Assembly (NCBI GenBank): GCA_030248215.1
Contig: JASANG010003810.1
Location: 186,001 to 250,000 of the forward strand
Reading direction: 5' to 3'
Length of the DNA: 64,000 nt
DNA from: Enoplolaimus lenunculus
Taxonomy: Eukaryota; Nematoda; Enoplea; Enoplida; Thoracostomopsidae
The notes beneath the pieces are model-generated. The model was not told the origin of the DNA, ran no database searches, and saw only the letters and a program-made list of their open reading frames with translations. The translations under genes and the position numbers were made by a program. How positions within the stretch are numbered: the first letter of the stretch is position 1; each line of letters begins with the position of its first letter. Shown here piece by piece: positions 10,313 to 21,320 of this stretch.

Positions 10313-10566
10313 TCGATATTTTTTCCGAAACAAATTGAATCGACCGGAAAAACGGTTTGTCTCGTTTGCAGAATAGCAGAGCAATTGAAAAAGATGTACT
10401 CGAGCTTCAACAAATGCCGAGGCTGTTGATGGACGCTTCACAAATTTTTATCTTTTTTCCACCTCTTCGCAAAAAACGTTAAAAAACTGTTTTTTCTTGG
10501 TTAAATTTCCGGTGCCGAACCCTGATTGGAGCTGAGAAATTCAACAAATTTGCTAAAAAATTGTCA

Positions 10567-10818
10567 TTCGCACTCAAAATAATATTTCTGATATTTAAGA
10601 AACAATTTCTTACATTTGAGAAATATGATTAGCAAGGTGCACTTGAAAAGTATTTCTGTTATGACAGAAATGTTTTCAAAAAATGTTTTGAAATAAAGTC
10701 TGAAAATAAACGTTTTCCAGTTATTTTTAAAAAAATTGTCTTAAATATCAGCAAAACTTTTCAGATTTGCCACAGAAAACACTTTTCTGAATAAAGTCAG
10801 AAATATTTTTGTGTGCGG
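10567..10818. repeat. TIR element family H, complete copy H1
   Basis: GCACTCAAAATAATATTTCTG at the left pairs with the inverted right end CAGAAATATTTTTGTGTGC. The interior has AAATAAACGTTTTCCAG and CAGATTTGCCACAGAAAA, shared with 27143-27392. Confidence 0.8.
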
Positions 10819-11040
10819 GAGTAGAAGCGGTTATTTTAAACCTTTCTTCCCGCATGAAGTCAGTGCATACCATAAGCAACTAATTGCAAACTGTGTGCGT
10901 GCATTAAATAAACACTGCACAATATTCAACAATTTATTACACATGTGTGTAGTACAATATCTCCGCAAGACGTGAAAACCCTCTCGGGCTCTCGAAAGTC
11001 AAGCACCAACAGCTAACTGGTTATGGTGAACATTTCCCAC
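10819..11040. other. Unassigned stretch
   Basis: Nothing recognisable was seen. Confidence 0.4.
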
Positions 11041-11387
11041 TCTCTAAAAGCTTAAACTAACTTGATTTAAGCTTAAGCTAATCCAGCAGTATTAAACTAA
11101 CTTTTTAGATTAACTAAACTAACAGGTAGGCTTACGCTTAAACTGATTTAAGATCTTACATATTTTCAGTTTAAGCTAAACTTAATGAACTCTTAGATAC
11201 ACGGCTGCACTTGTTACTTTAATCTAAAAATAAGTTTACTTAAACTCGTGTTAAGCTTGAAAACACATTAGTTTATGTAAAACTTAAAATTGTAGTTTAG
11301 TTAGTCCGTCCAGCCATTTAAGTTTTACTTAAACTGATATTCAAGTTTAGTTGAGCTATCATTTAAGTTTAAGTTTTTAGAGAGCAG
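11041..11387. repeat. TIR element family D, copy D1
   Basis: Left TCTCTAAAAGCTTAAACTAA pairs with right AAGTTTAAGTTTTTAGAGAG, a TIR of at least 20 bp with some mismatches. Central landmarks are GTCCGTCCAGCCATTTAAG and CTTAGATACACGG. The element has no coding frame. Confidence 0.9.
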
Positions 11388-11504
11388 TCGCGAGACAGGA
11401 GTTTCGAATCTTAGCGAGAAATTAGATTTCAATTGTAGAACAAAAATATTTTGCACGCGAATGGGTAAAAGGTGAGCATAGGTTCATCTACTGTAATGTA
11501 TACT

Positions 11505-11910
11505 GACTCGGGTTCACGTTATCACTGGTGCAATCTGAAACACGTTTTGTCCCTATTACAAAAACGGGAAACATTTTGTCTGCACGTTGATATATAATCC
11601 AGCATTTGAAATCATTTACTGCAATTATGTAACATTTTACTATTTGATTAGTGCGCACAAATTACCTTGTTCTGCATAACATCATGTGATATTTGGTAGA
11701 ATATTGGAATATCATACGATATTAGCATGGATACATCGTAGTATCATGTGACTTATGGTTATTTGTATACGATAAATACTTGAGAACAGTGGTTTTTGTA
11801 AGTCAATGTGATGTAATATTTACATTTTGTTGTCATACTCGCTATTTCAATCACAAAATTTTGTGTTCACGTCGAATCAACATAGACAAAACGTGTTCCG
11901 GGTTGCCCAG
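11505..11910. repeat. Palindromic element family N, copy N1
   Basis: ACACGTTTTGTCCCTATTAC near the left and GACAAAACGTGTTCCGGG near the right are inverted. A related end is present at 40080-40150. Confidence 0.55.
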
Positions 11911-12088
11911 TTAAAGCCGAAGAAACTGAAACTAAATAAATGCTGTGCTACTAGCTTAGATATCAGTTCTAGAGGGTAACAGATGTAGAAATACTCTTGC
12001 AAGCACGCAAACAAAAGAACAAAACATTTTCTAAATCTGCGGTTTGCCTCAAACCCGTGACGTGTTCGGCTTACCGATTCGTTACTTT
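11911..12088. other. Unassigned stretch
   Basis: No gene or family match was seen. Confidence 0.4.
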
Positions 12089-12302
12089 GGCCAATGTAAA
12101 GAACAGGGGCGGAACAGTATTATAAACATATTCCTAAACCTAAGCCTAAGCCTAAACTTAAGCGTAAGAATGATCATATTCCTAAGCCTAAGCCTAGCTA
12201 ACGCGTAAGCCTAAGCCAAGCAAAAAAAATTAGTCTAAAGCTTAAGTATACTCTATTCTAGTCAAACAGAAAAACTCTCCACCCCTGATCTTTACATGGG
12301 CC
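12089..12302 (-). repeat. TIR element family B, type i copy
   Basis: It runs from GGCCAATGTAAAGAACAGGG to CCTGATCTTTACATGGGCC, with both ends matching each other and two hexamer blocks split by a GTAAGAATGATCATATTCC spacer. Confidence 0.9.
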
Positions 12303-12574
12303 GCTGCTTTGAATAAGATTACATTTTTACGGATTCAAATTCTAGCGCTCAGGATTGTTTTTTGAGTTATTTCTATTTTAAAAATAATATTTTAATATAA
12401 AATTACTTAAAATAAAAGAAATTTAATCTTGAAAGAAGTTCGTTCAAAATGAACGTCTAAAGCGAGTTGGTCGCAACAACAATGCAAAAACATTATTCGT
12501 GGCCAATTCGTACCACAGGTAAGTATAGTTATTATGACAAACAAACGAAAAATTAGCTAAGATATACACTTGAG

Positions 12575-12783
12575 GGCCCATGTATAGAACAGGTCCGGAT
12601 CGTTTTCCGGAGGGGCTATAATAGAGTCAGTTTAAGCTTTAGACGAAGTTTTTTGTTTAGGCTTAGGTTTCGGCTTAAGCTTAGGAATAGGCTCATCCAT
12701 ACGCTTAGGCTTAGGCTTAGGCTGAGGCTTAGGCTTAGGAATATGCTTATACTTCTGTTCCGGCCTTGTTCTATACATGGGCC
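12575..12783 (+). repeat. TIR element family B, type ii reference copy
   Basis: It runs from GGGCCCATGTATAGAACAGG to CCTTGTTCTATACATGGGCC. The ends are near-perfect inverted repeats. Internally it has TCCGGAGGGGCTATAATAG and two TTAGGC-like blocks separated by AGGAATAGGCTCATCCATAC. Confidence 0.95.
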
Positions 12784-12826
12784 CACTTGAGTATAGTTAA
12801 TCCTTGTTTAACTTTCCTCAATGCTA

Positions 12827-13045
12827 CACAGCAAAAAATGGTGAGTCAAGTGGACTCTGTTCGAAATAGGCTTATCCTGACTATACAAACTGAGTCAAAA
12901 TTCGACTCTGCCAGAGTCAAATTCGACTCACTGAACGACTCGGGTGATTCGCATTTTTCTTTGGCGGCGTTGAATTTTGACTCAGTTTGTGTAGTCATAA
13001 AACGCCTATTTCGGATAGAGTCAATTTGACTCGTCATTTTTTGAT
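12827..13045. repeat. Foldback element family C, copy C3
   Basis: The arms are CACAGCAAAAAATGGTGAG and GTCAATTTGACTCGTCATTTT. It carries the subterminal segments AAACTGAGTCAAAATTCGAC and TTTTGACTCAGTTTGTGTAG. Confidence 0.85.
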
Positions 13046-13196
13046 AGAAATCAAAAGTCCATCCACAGGTTTATTTTCCAAAGCCTAAACTGCGGCTTTT
13101 AGGTTAATGCGAAGGCTGAAACTTTACCCTGTCGTTTAGTGTTCAGGATAATGTGAATCTTGAGCCTAAACCTTAAACTAAGCAAGTCTAATTCTA

Positions 13197-13550
13197 CTCT
13201 CTAAAAGTTTAAACTTACTCGATTTAACCTTAAAATAATCCAACACAATCAAAATGACTTTCTGGATTAGCTGAACTAACAGGTAGGTTTACGCTTAAAC
13301 TAATTTAAAATGTTACGTATTTTTAGTGTAAGCTAAGCTTAATGAACTATTAGATACACATAATTTCTGAGCTGAACTTGTTATTTAAACTAAAAATAAG
13401 TTTACTTAAACTCGTGTAAACTTAAAAACACGTTAGTTTAAATAAAACTTAGAAGTCTAGTTTAGTTAGTCCGTCCAGCCATTTAAGTTTTACTTAAACT
13501 GATATTCAAGTTTAGTTAAGCTATAATGTAAATTTAAGTTTTTACAAGAG
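13197..13550. repeat. TIR element family D, copy D2
   Basis: It is collinear with D1 over its length, including GTCCGTCCAGCCATTTAAG. The right end is slightly decayed (TTTTTACAAGAG). Confidence 0.9.
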
Positions 13551-13687
13551 TAATATATTAATTCAGTTATTATGTGCGTATGGCGGACGTTTAGCTTCAG
13601 TCTTGGTTCGCTGTTTAGAAAAAATTGTTTCTAAAATATAATTTTTAAAAGTTAACAAAGTTCTTATGCTTGAGATTCTACGACTGT

Positions 13688-13907
13688 AAAATACTTACGC
13701 TTTAAAGTTTCAAACTCAAATTATTTGGTCCTGGAGTCATTTATGCGCTACAATTAGCGATAATTGAGATTTATGGACTCTAATTAAGGTTTAGGGACTC
13801 TATCCGCTAGCGGACTCTTATTAGGGATACGGACTCCTATTGATTGGAACTCGAAATGGGGACCCCCCGTCTTATTATCCTCCTCTTATTCGGGTCAATA
13901 CAGTAGG
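13688..13907 (+). repeat. TIR element family F, partial copy
   Basis: It contains TTTGGTCCTGGAGTCATTTA and the right end CTCTTATTCGGGTCAATACAG. The left half is missing. Confidence 0.7.
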
Positions 13908-14078
13908 TGGGTTGTGTCCGCCAGTTTTCAACCAAAGTTTGAACCCGCAACGATTTGGTTTTAAAAAATGCTTTGGCACATGTCTCATCCCTTTCTTCAT
14001 CTTTACTTTTTTCGAAAATTTAAATTCACCTGTAAAAACACAAAGATCTGGTATGAGAAGCTCAAATATGCAAAAAAA

Positions 14079-14284
14079 CTGAAAAAATGGTGAGCCAAAT
14101 TCCCAGTCTCTGAAATAGACTTTGCGGGACTACGCAAACTGAGTAAAATTCGACTTCGCCAGAGTAAAGTTCGTGTCACTGAGTCGCGCTTTTGACTCTG
14201 GCGAAGTCGAATTTGACTCAGTTTGTGTAATCCCGTAGAGCCTATTTCGAAGAGAGTTAATTTGACTCACCATTTTTTGCAGTG
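14079..14284. repeat. Foldback element family C, copy C4
   Basis: It has arms CTGAAAAAATGGTGAGCC and GACTCACCATTTTTTGCAGTG, and an inner AGTCGAATTTGACTCAGTTT. Confidence 0.85.
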
Positions 14285-14380
14285 CACAAGTTGAACAGGG
14301 TTCGCGAAACGCAAGCTGAAGCTGAATGATCAAACTGTTTGAAACCTAATGCACAAAGTTGGAAAAGTTTGTATAAGCTT

Positions 14381-14562
14381 GGGCCAATGTAAACAACACG
14401 GCCGGAACAGTAGTATAAGCATATTCCTAAGCCTAAGCCTAACTGTTAGAATGAGATTATACCTAAGCGTGCACCAAAGCAAGACCTATACCTAAAGATT
14501 AATAGCTTCCTCTATGACTGTCCTGCAGAAAAACGTTCCGTTCCTGATCTTTACGCGGTCTA
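14381..14562 (-). repeat. TIR element family B copy
   Basis: It runs from GGGCCAATGTAAACAACACG to TCCTGATCTTTACGCGGTC, with a single clear AGCCTAAGCCTAA block. Confidence 0.85.
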
Positions 14563-14893
14563 ATGATTGTATGCAAATCGAAACCAACCTACTGTTTTCA
14601 AATTTAGCCGACTCCCTCTGAAACGCAATTTTAGGCCAAAATTAGCTATTTTAACCCGAAATGTAAACACATTACGTGCTTTACCTATATATGAGTAATT
14701 TAGAAGCCAACGGTGTGACGCATGAGAAAATTAGTGTGTTTGCTTAAAACGCTATACTTGGCAAATTTTGAGGTATTTAGCGGATGTAATTGGCTCAAAT
14801 GTCCCGTTTGTGTCGAATGATTAAATAGCACATGAAGTTACAGTTGTGTTTGATATTGACATAATTTTGAAATTATGGTCAAATTTGTTACAG

Positions 14894-15110
14894 GGGCCCA
14901 TGTATAGAACAAGGCCGGAATAGTAGTATAAGCATATTCCTAAGCCTAAGCCTAAGCCTAAGCCTAAGCCTAAGCCTAAGCCTAAGCGTATGGATGAGCC
15001 CATTCCTGAGCCTAAGCCTAAGCAGTCTAAGCAAAAAATTAGTCTAAAGCTTAAACTGACTTTATTATAGCCCCTCCGGAAAACGATCCGGCCCTGTCCT
15101 ATACATGAGT
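14894..15110 (-). repeat. TIR element family B, type ii copy with eight hexamers
   Basis: GGGGCCCATGTATAGAACAAG opens it and CCCTGTCCTATACATGAG closes it. Between 14940 and 14992 lies an uninterrupted run of eight TAAGCC units, that is TTAGGC read on the minus strand. Confidence 0.95.
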
Positions 15111-15125
15111 CGTTACAGGTATCAC

Positions 15126-15320
15126 GAGAATTTGTTGCCCGGTATAACTCGTCGACTGACAACTTGCAATCCAAAATTTCATCGACTCGACAATTCGTCG
15201 TCCATATGTGTAGGCTTACGATTTGGGATCAGAATTACGCTTAGGCTTATACTTAAACGTATTTATAGGTTTTGGGACACTGTTGGGCGACAAATTGTCA
15301 GTCGACGAATTGTCGCAGAT
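15126..15320. repeat. Short foldback element
   Basis: CTCGTCGACTGACAACTTGC near the left pairs with GACAAATTGTCAGTCGACGA near the right. An inner CGACAATTCGTCG palindrome is also visible. It is seen once in the window. Confidence 0.5.
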
Positions 15321-15602
15321 TAGATATTGCATATGATAACGCCTAAGCTTAATGTTTAAGCCAAAACAAAAATTGAAACTAAGCCGAAGTTTATAATTAT
15401 TAATTTCAATCTTAATACTACAAGTAAAACGGTTATTTCATATTTTATTATTAAAATAAGGTAATTGTATTACTTTCTAGGTTAATGGTTATCAGAATTC
15501 TTATTTTTTGCCTAACAAGCTAGACTCAAATATTAAACCTTAGCCTAAACCTAAAATCCACTTATACTCCGCAAATATGGTTTAGCTAATGTTTAGTACA
15601 CT

Positions 15603-15676
15603 TTTGTTGTTGTTGTTTGTTTGTTTGTTTGTTTGTTGTTGTTGTTGTTGTTCCTGTTGTTGTTGTTGTTGTTATT
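15603..15676 (+). repeat. TTG/TTTG microsatellite
   Basis: (TTG)n is followed by five GTTT units and then (GTT)n with one CCT interruption. Confidence 0.95.
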
Positions 15677-15886
15677 TTTTGGCGTTTTGATTTAGGCAAT
15701 CAATGGTACATTAATATGGATCCATTAGGGCTTAAGCAGAAACATCCAAACATACTTAAAGCCCAAATTGTAACGATTTCTGTCAGGGGAATTGAGAAAA
15801 ATGATGTTTTTTGTACTTTTACGCTGGAAAACTATTAAGAGATGCCACAAAATGTCGAAAACCGAATTTATCGGAGAGAAATGCAT

Positions 15887-16371
15887 CAGGGTGCAACCGG
15901 ATACTAAAAACTGACGGAGCCGGAGCCGGATAATGAATCAAATTTAATACCAGATTGCATTCAGATCTTTTGAAAATTTTGTTGTTCAGTGATGACCAAA
16001 AGTTGACCGAGACCGAGACTTTTTATTTCCGGTCCCCGCCCATCCCTGGATCGGAAACAAACCATTGGTTTTGCTTATAGACCAATTTTTACGCTGAATT
16101 TAGGCTTAGCCTTAGGAAATCATAGAATTGTTCTGCTGATTTTGCAGCGTTTATTGTTACCCGTCACATTCAAAAATCTACATTACAAGTGTGACAGAAA
16201 AAATATGTAAAAGTTAAATCAGTCAGTAAATTCGAATGATGGTATAAATTTTTTGAAATATTTTAAAATTAATCTCCGGAAAGTTAAAAACCGGAGCCGG
16301 AGCCTTAGCCGGATCTCGATTTTTTGCCGGACCCCGAGCCGGAGCCGGATATCCGGTTGCACCCTTGCGGC
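15887..16371. repeat. TIR element family I, complete copy
   Basis: AGGGTGCAACCGGATACT at the left is the inverse of GGATATCCGGTTGCACCCTT at the right. Tandem GGAGCC/CCGGAG blocks flank both ends, and the centre carries GACCGAGACTTTTTATTTCC. Confidence 0.8.
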
Positions 16372-16730
16372 CGGATACTAGAAACTGACTTAGCCGCCTG
16401 AACCAAAGCGGGATTCTCCAATATCCGGTTGGATCCGGAGCCGGAGCCGAATAATGTATTCAAATGTAACACTACAGTACATTCATGTATCAGAACGTAG
16501 CTAACAATTTTTTTCCTTCCGCGGCTTTAAGATACCCAAAGTGTTTACGTGACAAAGTTTAACACCTCCCGCCGATGCATTTTTAACACTTTAACAACAA
16601 CCCTATTATACTGTTCTATGTTTTATGTAGCGTTGCGTTCAGTTCCAATATTCGTTTGGCCCATGTTCTTTTAAAGGGCTTCGAGGTATCTGCAGGTACT
16701 ATAAAACAGAGGTGGCTAAGATCACGGATG
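16372..16730. other. Unassigned stretch with a second family I end
   Basis: TATCCGGTTGGATCCGGAG (16417 on) and nearby GGAGCC blocks belong to a decayed I copy. Nothing else was seen. Confidence 0.4.
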
Positions 16731-17345
16731 GGAGTCTCGGTCTCAGTCTCGACAAGTCTGGGTATTTGGCAGGTCTAGGTTTCTTGAGCCTCTGTGGTTT
16801 TGATCTGACACTAGAAGACGAGTATTCAGCAAATACCGGTAAACCTGTAAAAAGCTGAACTTAATATTGCTGAAAGCAAGTAGTGCCTGATGAATAAAAT
16901 TTCTCTATGAATCTATGGATTTTCATAGTTACGCAATAATTACTAGCAGATATTCTGAAAACACACAACAAAACTATGAAAAAACACAAAAAACACTACG
17001 TAAAAAGCATTAGAAATAAATTATTTTGAGAATTTTTTTTGTTTCGGTAATTCCAAAAGTTGCCGAGACCGAGACTTTTCATGGCCGGTCTCCGCCCATT
17101 TCTGTCTCGGATTAAGCCTATTATTTTTGCTTAGGCTGAGAGTATATCTGGTTTTCCAGCGGTATTGTAACGCAATAAAGATTGTGAACGTACCTACACG
17201 GTCACATGCAAACATTTACATTACTTGTGTGACAGAAATAAATACGAATGATGGTATAACTTTTTTGAAGTTTTTAAAAATAATATCCGGCAAGTTAAAA
17301 TACCGGAGCCGAAGCAGGAGCCGGATATCCGGTCGCACCCTAATA
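16731..17345. repeat. TIR element family I, rearranged copy
   Basis: GAGACCGAGACTTTTCATGG, ATGATGGTATAACTTTTTTG and the right end GGATATCCGGTCGCACCCTA match 15887-16371 in order. The left portion differs, with TCTCGGTCTCAGTCTCGAC. Confidence 0.6.
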
Positions 17346-17611
17346 TGTTTAGTGTTGGCGAAAAAAAAATGAAAACTACTTTGGAGCCAACTCGAGGGTA
17401 CGGGTGCGGAAAAAGTTTCGAACCTCCCTTCGCAAAATTCCAATTTTACACTTTTTAGGGACCGGATTTTCGCTTTAGAAGGGGCCGGGCCACCCTTAGT
17501 ACGATCCTGAATATAGTTTTTTGCTGTACCTACATTATTCGCATTTGATTTGTCTTCCTTCTACGCCAGAACTATCGCGTAGTTGCAGGAGTTTGTCAGT
17601 ATGAAAAATTT

Positions 17612-18884
17612 CATCGCTAGCTGGTGATAGTCGCTATCCCAATTAGAAATTGTGAATTTGGGGTGGACTTATGCTTAGCCTCGCTACTTGGTGGTAGCTG
17701 CTATCCCAATTAGAAATTGTGAATTTGGGGTGGACTGCGACTTAGCCTCGGTAGCTGGTGATAGTCGCTATCCCAATTAGAAATTGTGAATTTGGGGTGG
17801 ACTTATGCTTAGCCTCGCTACTTGGTGGTAGCTGCTATCCCAATTAGAAATTGTGAATTTGGGGTGGACTTATGCTTAGCCTCGCTACTTGGTGGTAGAT
17901 GCTATCCCAATTAGAAATTGTGAATTTGGGGTGGACTTATGCTTAGCCTCGCTACTTGGTGGTAGCTGCTATCCCAATTAGAAATTGTGAATTTGGGGTG
18001 GACTGCGACTTAGCCTCGGTAGCTGGTGATAGTCGCTATCCCAATTAGAAATTGTGAATTTGGGGTGGACTTATGCTTAGCCTCGCTACTTGGTGGTAGC
18101 TGGTATCCCAATTAGAAATTGTGAATTTGGGGTGGACTTATGCTTAGCCTCGCTACTTGGTGGTAGATGCTATCCCAATTAGAAATTGTGAATTTGGGGT
18201 GGACTTATGCTTAGCCTCGCTACTTGGTGGTAGCTGCTATCCCAATTAGAAATTGTGAATTTGGGGTGGACTGCGACTTAGCCTCGGTAGCTGGTGATAG
18301 TCGCTATCCCAATTAGAAATTGTGAATTTGGGGTGGACTTATGCTTAGCCTCGCTACTTGGTGGTAGCTGCTATCCCAATTAGAAATTGTGAATTTGGGG
18401 TGGACTTATGCTTAGCCTCGCTACTTGGTGGTAGATGCTATCCCAATTAGAAATTGTGAATTTGGGGTGGACTTATGCTTAGCCTCGCTACTTGGTGGTA
18501 GCTGCTATCCCAATTAGAAATTGTGAATTTTTGGTGGACTTATGCTTAGCCTCGCTACTTGGTGGTAGCTGCTATCCCAATTAGAAATTGTGAATTTGGG
18601 GTGGACTTATGCTTAGCCTCGCTACTTGGTGGTAGATGCTATCCCAATTAGAAATTGTGAATTTGGGGTGGACTTATGCTTAGCCTCGCTGCTTGGTGGT
18701 AGCTGCTATCCCAATTAGAAATTGTGAATTTGGGGTGGACTTATGCTTAGCCTCGCTACTTGGTGGTAGCTGCTATCCCAACTAGAAATTGTGACTTTGG
18801 GGTGGACTGCGACTTAGCCTCGGTAGCTGGTGATAGCTGCTATGCCAATTAGAAATTGTTAATTTAGGGTGGGCTTAGACTTAA
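17612..18884 (+). repeat. 67-bp minisatellite with four-unit higher-order pattern, about 19 copies
   Basis: CTATCCCAATTAGAAATTG recurs every 67 bp (17634, 17701, 17768 and so on). Units fall into three kinds by their variable half: A (CTACTTGGTGGTAGCTG), B (GGTAGCTGGTGATAGTCG, preceded by TGCGACTTAG) and C (TGGTGGTAGATG). The order is B A B A C A B A C A B A C A A C A A B-like, so B-A-C-A of 268 bp is repeated about three times. All units are oriented alike, and the first and last are more diverged. Spacers are neither unique nor 25-40 bp, so this is not a CRISPR array. Confidence 0.97.
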
Positions 18885-19115
18885 GCTTAGCCTTAGGAAC
18901 GGCAAAAACATAAGTTTTGAGCTTTACGTTTCGGCTTAAAGTATGATAATTATCAAAGTTAAGCCTAGGCCTTAGCCTAAAAGTGGGTAGAAGTGTACTA
19001 GAGTATACAAAATATTACCGCTTTAGAAATGATGGAGGCGAGGTTGAGATGAATGAGGCATTATAAATTTAGGCAAAATTCATTTGGTTTTTATTCTATC
19101 AAGCATCCAGGTTTC

Positions 19116-19373
19116 GGCCCATCAGAGGCGGAACGTTTTTCTGTGGGACTAGAAAAGAGTAAGCTTAAGCTGTAGACTTATTTTTTTGCTTGGCTTCGGC
19201 TTAAGGCTTACTTAGGCTAAGGGATAAATTCATTCTTACGCTTAGGCTTAGGCTTAGGCTTAGGCTTAGGCTTAGGCTTAGGCTTAGGCTTAGGTTTAGG
19301 CTTAGGCTTAGTCTTAGGCTTAGGCTTAGGGATATGCTTATATTACTGTTCCGCCCCTGTTCTTTACATTGAC
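19116..19373 (+). repeat. TIR element family B with the longest plain TTAGGC run
   Basis: GGCCCATCAGAGGCGGAACG opens it and GTTCCGCCCCTGTTCTTTAC closes it. From about 19237 to 19330 the core is a nearly uninterrupted array of roughly 15 TTAGGC units with only two variants. Confidence 0.95.
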
Positions 19374-19658
19374 CCAGGTTTCAAAACAAATTTGTGAACC
19401 AGTAAGTTACCATTTCTAAACAATCTTGAATTGCAATTGTATTGCGCCCAAAATTATTCGGTGCACCCCAAATATAATTTTCTGCGGACGCCCTTGCGTC
19501 TAATACGATTTAAAAGGTCAATTCTGAGGTCTCTGAAAACCTACGCTGCAGAAGGTTAATTCTAAAGCCTGTCAAATTGACAATATTTATCCCACAGGAC
19601 GTTTTTTCAAGGTAAACAGACCACTGTAACCCATTCTATATATCCTCAAGATGGGCCA

Positions 19659-19812
19659 TACCTGGCCCGATCCCGTAGCTACGGGAAGGCGAGAATGCCC
19701 GGTCTCCAAAAAATTTTGGCCCCTCTTGCTTGTAAATCATCGCAAATCCTTGAATGCGCCTTGTAAAAATTTTGTGGTCCCTGCAAGTAACGTGAGCTGG
19801 CTATGGGATTGG
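19659..19812 (-). repeat. TIR element family E, copy E3
   Basis: GGCCCGATCCCGTAGCTACGG opens it and AACGTGAGCTGGCTATGGG closes it, with the TTGCTTGTAAATCATCG centre. Confidence 0.6.
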
Positions 19813-20168
19813 CCTTCACACCCTTTTTTGAGGTTTCGGGTCATGAAAATTTGATGAGGTGATGAGGTTTGCCTACCATAAACAAGCCAGTCTCGGGGTC
19901 ATTTAACGATTCACTGTTAATGACGTCAAGTACGTTTAGTGTCACTCTGTTTTGGGCTCCGGCGAACGGTAAATTGTTTCTAAATGACAACACAACTAAA
20001 CATTTGTGTCTTAGAAACAGCATTCGGTGTTTGTAGAATCTAAAGCAAATGGTTAGCAGCATCGGTGAACATGGGTGGAGCTTAGAGCGTCACATTGCCG
20101 CACAGCGAGCAAGCAACGGACCGTCAGCCAAGCTTACGGACGTCTTCGGCCGTCACGGAGTTTTTGAG
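19813..20168. other. Unassigned, locally GC-richer stretch
   Basis: A frame at 20049-20165 reads MVSSIGEHGWSLERHIAAQR and continues about 20 more codons before running into a B element. No splice context or family match supports coding. Confidence 0.25.
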
Positions 20169-20474
20169 GGCCACAACAGTAACATAAGCATATTCCTGAG
20201 CCAGCCTATAAGTGTAACCCTAAGTATAAGCATATTCCTAAGCCTATAAGCCTAAGCCTAAGTATAAGCATATTCCTAAGCCTATCAGTCTAAGCCTAAG
20301 TATAAGCATATTCCTAAGACTATAAGTCGAAGCCTAAGCATAAGCAAATTCTTAAGCCTATAAGTCGAAGCCTAAGTTTAAGCTTATACCGAAGCCTAAG
20401 CTAGTCTGAAGCCTTAAGCGAATTGTGTTGCAGTTCCGCAGAAAAATGTTCCACCCCTGATCTTTACATGGGCC
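20169..20474 (-). repeat. TIR element family B with a 35-bp internal tandem
   Basis: It starts GGCCACAACAGTAACATAAGC and ends CTGATCTTTACATGGGCC. Instead of plain hexamers the core has five tandem units of AAGCATATTCCTAAGCC plus TATAAGYCTAAGCCTAAGTAT, a derived expansion. Confidence 0.85.
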
Positions 20475-20588
20475 GCAGAGATCAGAATGCAAAAAGTTTC
20501 TGTTTAAGAATTAAGTGGACAATAACCGGTTTTAAAATTCACAAGTCCTGAAGGTTTATTTAGGGGTCGCAGATATTACAGCGACTGC

Positions 20589-20849
20589 GGCCCATGTAAA
20601 GATCGGGGCAGAACGTTATTCTGTGGGACTGCAATAGAGTAAGCTTAAGCTTTAGACTAATTTTTTTTCTCGGCTTAGGCTTTGCCGTAAACTTAGGCAT
20701 ATGAATATGCTTATTCTTGCGCTTAGGCTTAAGCTTGACTTAGGCTTAGGCTTAGGAGAATATGCTTATTCTTGCGCTTACGCTTAGGCTTAGGCTTAAG
20801 CTTAGGCTTAGGAATATGCTTATAATACTGTTCCGCCCCTGTTTTGGCC
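20589..20849 (+). repeat. TIR element family B, type i copy
   Basis: It runs from GGCCCATGTAAAGATCGGGG to GTTCCGCCCCTGTTTTGGCC, with an internally duplicated GAATATGCTTATTCTTGCGC segment. Confidence 0.9.
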
Positions 20850-21214
20850 GGGACTGCGGTAATGTAACCAATTACCCACGAGCCAAGTACAGAACTGACG
20901 CTAAATACAGCACTGTAGTTTTAAGGCGTATATGGACATTTAAAGCGCCATTTACGTTATTCCGCCAATAGCCGGCGTTTGACCAAAAATGGTTGGATTT
21001 TGAAAATTTTTTTGCATATTTGAGTTTCACGCAATGTCTCTTATCATTACACACCCAAATGTGAGTTTTTGAAAAATTTGATTTTTGTCCGGGTACTGTA
21101 GACCCCAAAAAAATTTTCAAAAAAACAATTTATGTAACATGCAACAAAGTTCATCATTACAGGCGTGTACTGCAAAGGTGGCTGTACGATGCTCTAGACC
21201 CACCCTTTTGAAAA

Positions 21215-21320
21215 CTGTTCTGTTATAACAGAAATACGTTTCAAGTGCACCTTGCTAATTATATTTCTTAAATGTAAGAAATTTTTTCTTAAATGTCAGA
21301 AATATTATTTTGAGTGTACC
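21215..21320 (-). repeat. TIR element family H, half copy
   Basis: AGAAATACGTTTCAAGTGCAC to AGAAATATTATTTTGAGTG is the inverse of the left half of H1. Confidence 0.7.

Noticed and set aside
17612-18884. Regular 67-bp repeats as a CRISPR-like array
   Set aside because: There are no unique spacers, the whole unit is conserved, and the window is clearly animal DNA.
19237-19330. TTAGGC array as a true chromosome end or fusion scar
   Set aside because: It is bounded by the inverted ends of a B element, as are the other hexamer runs, and unique sequence continues on both sides.
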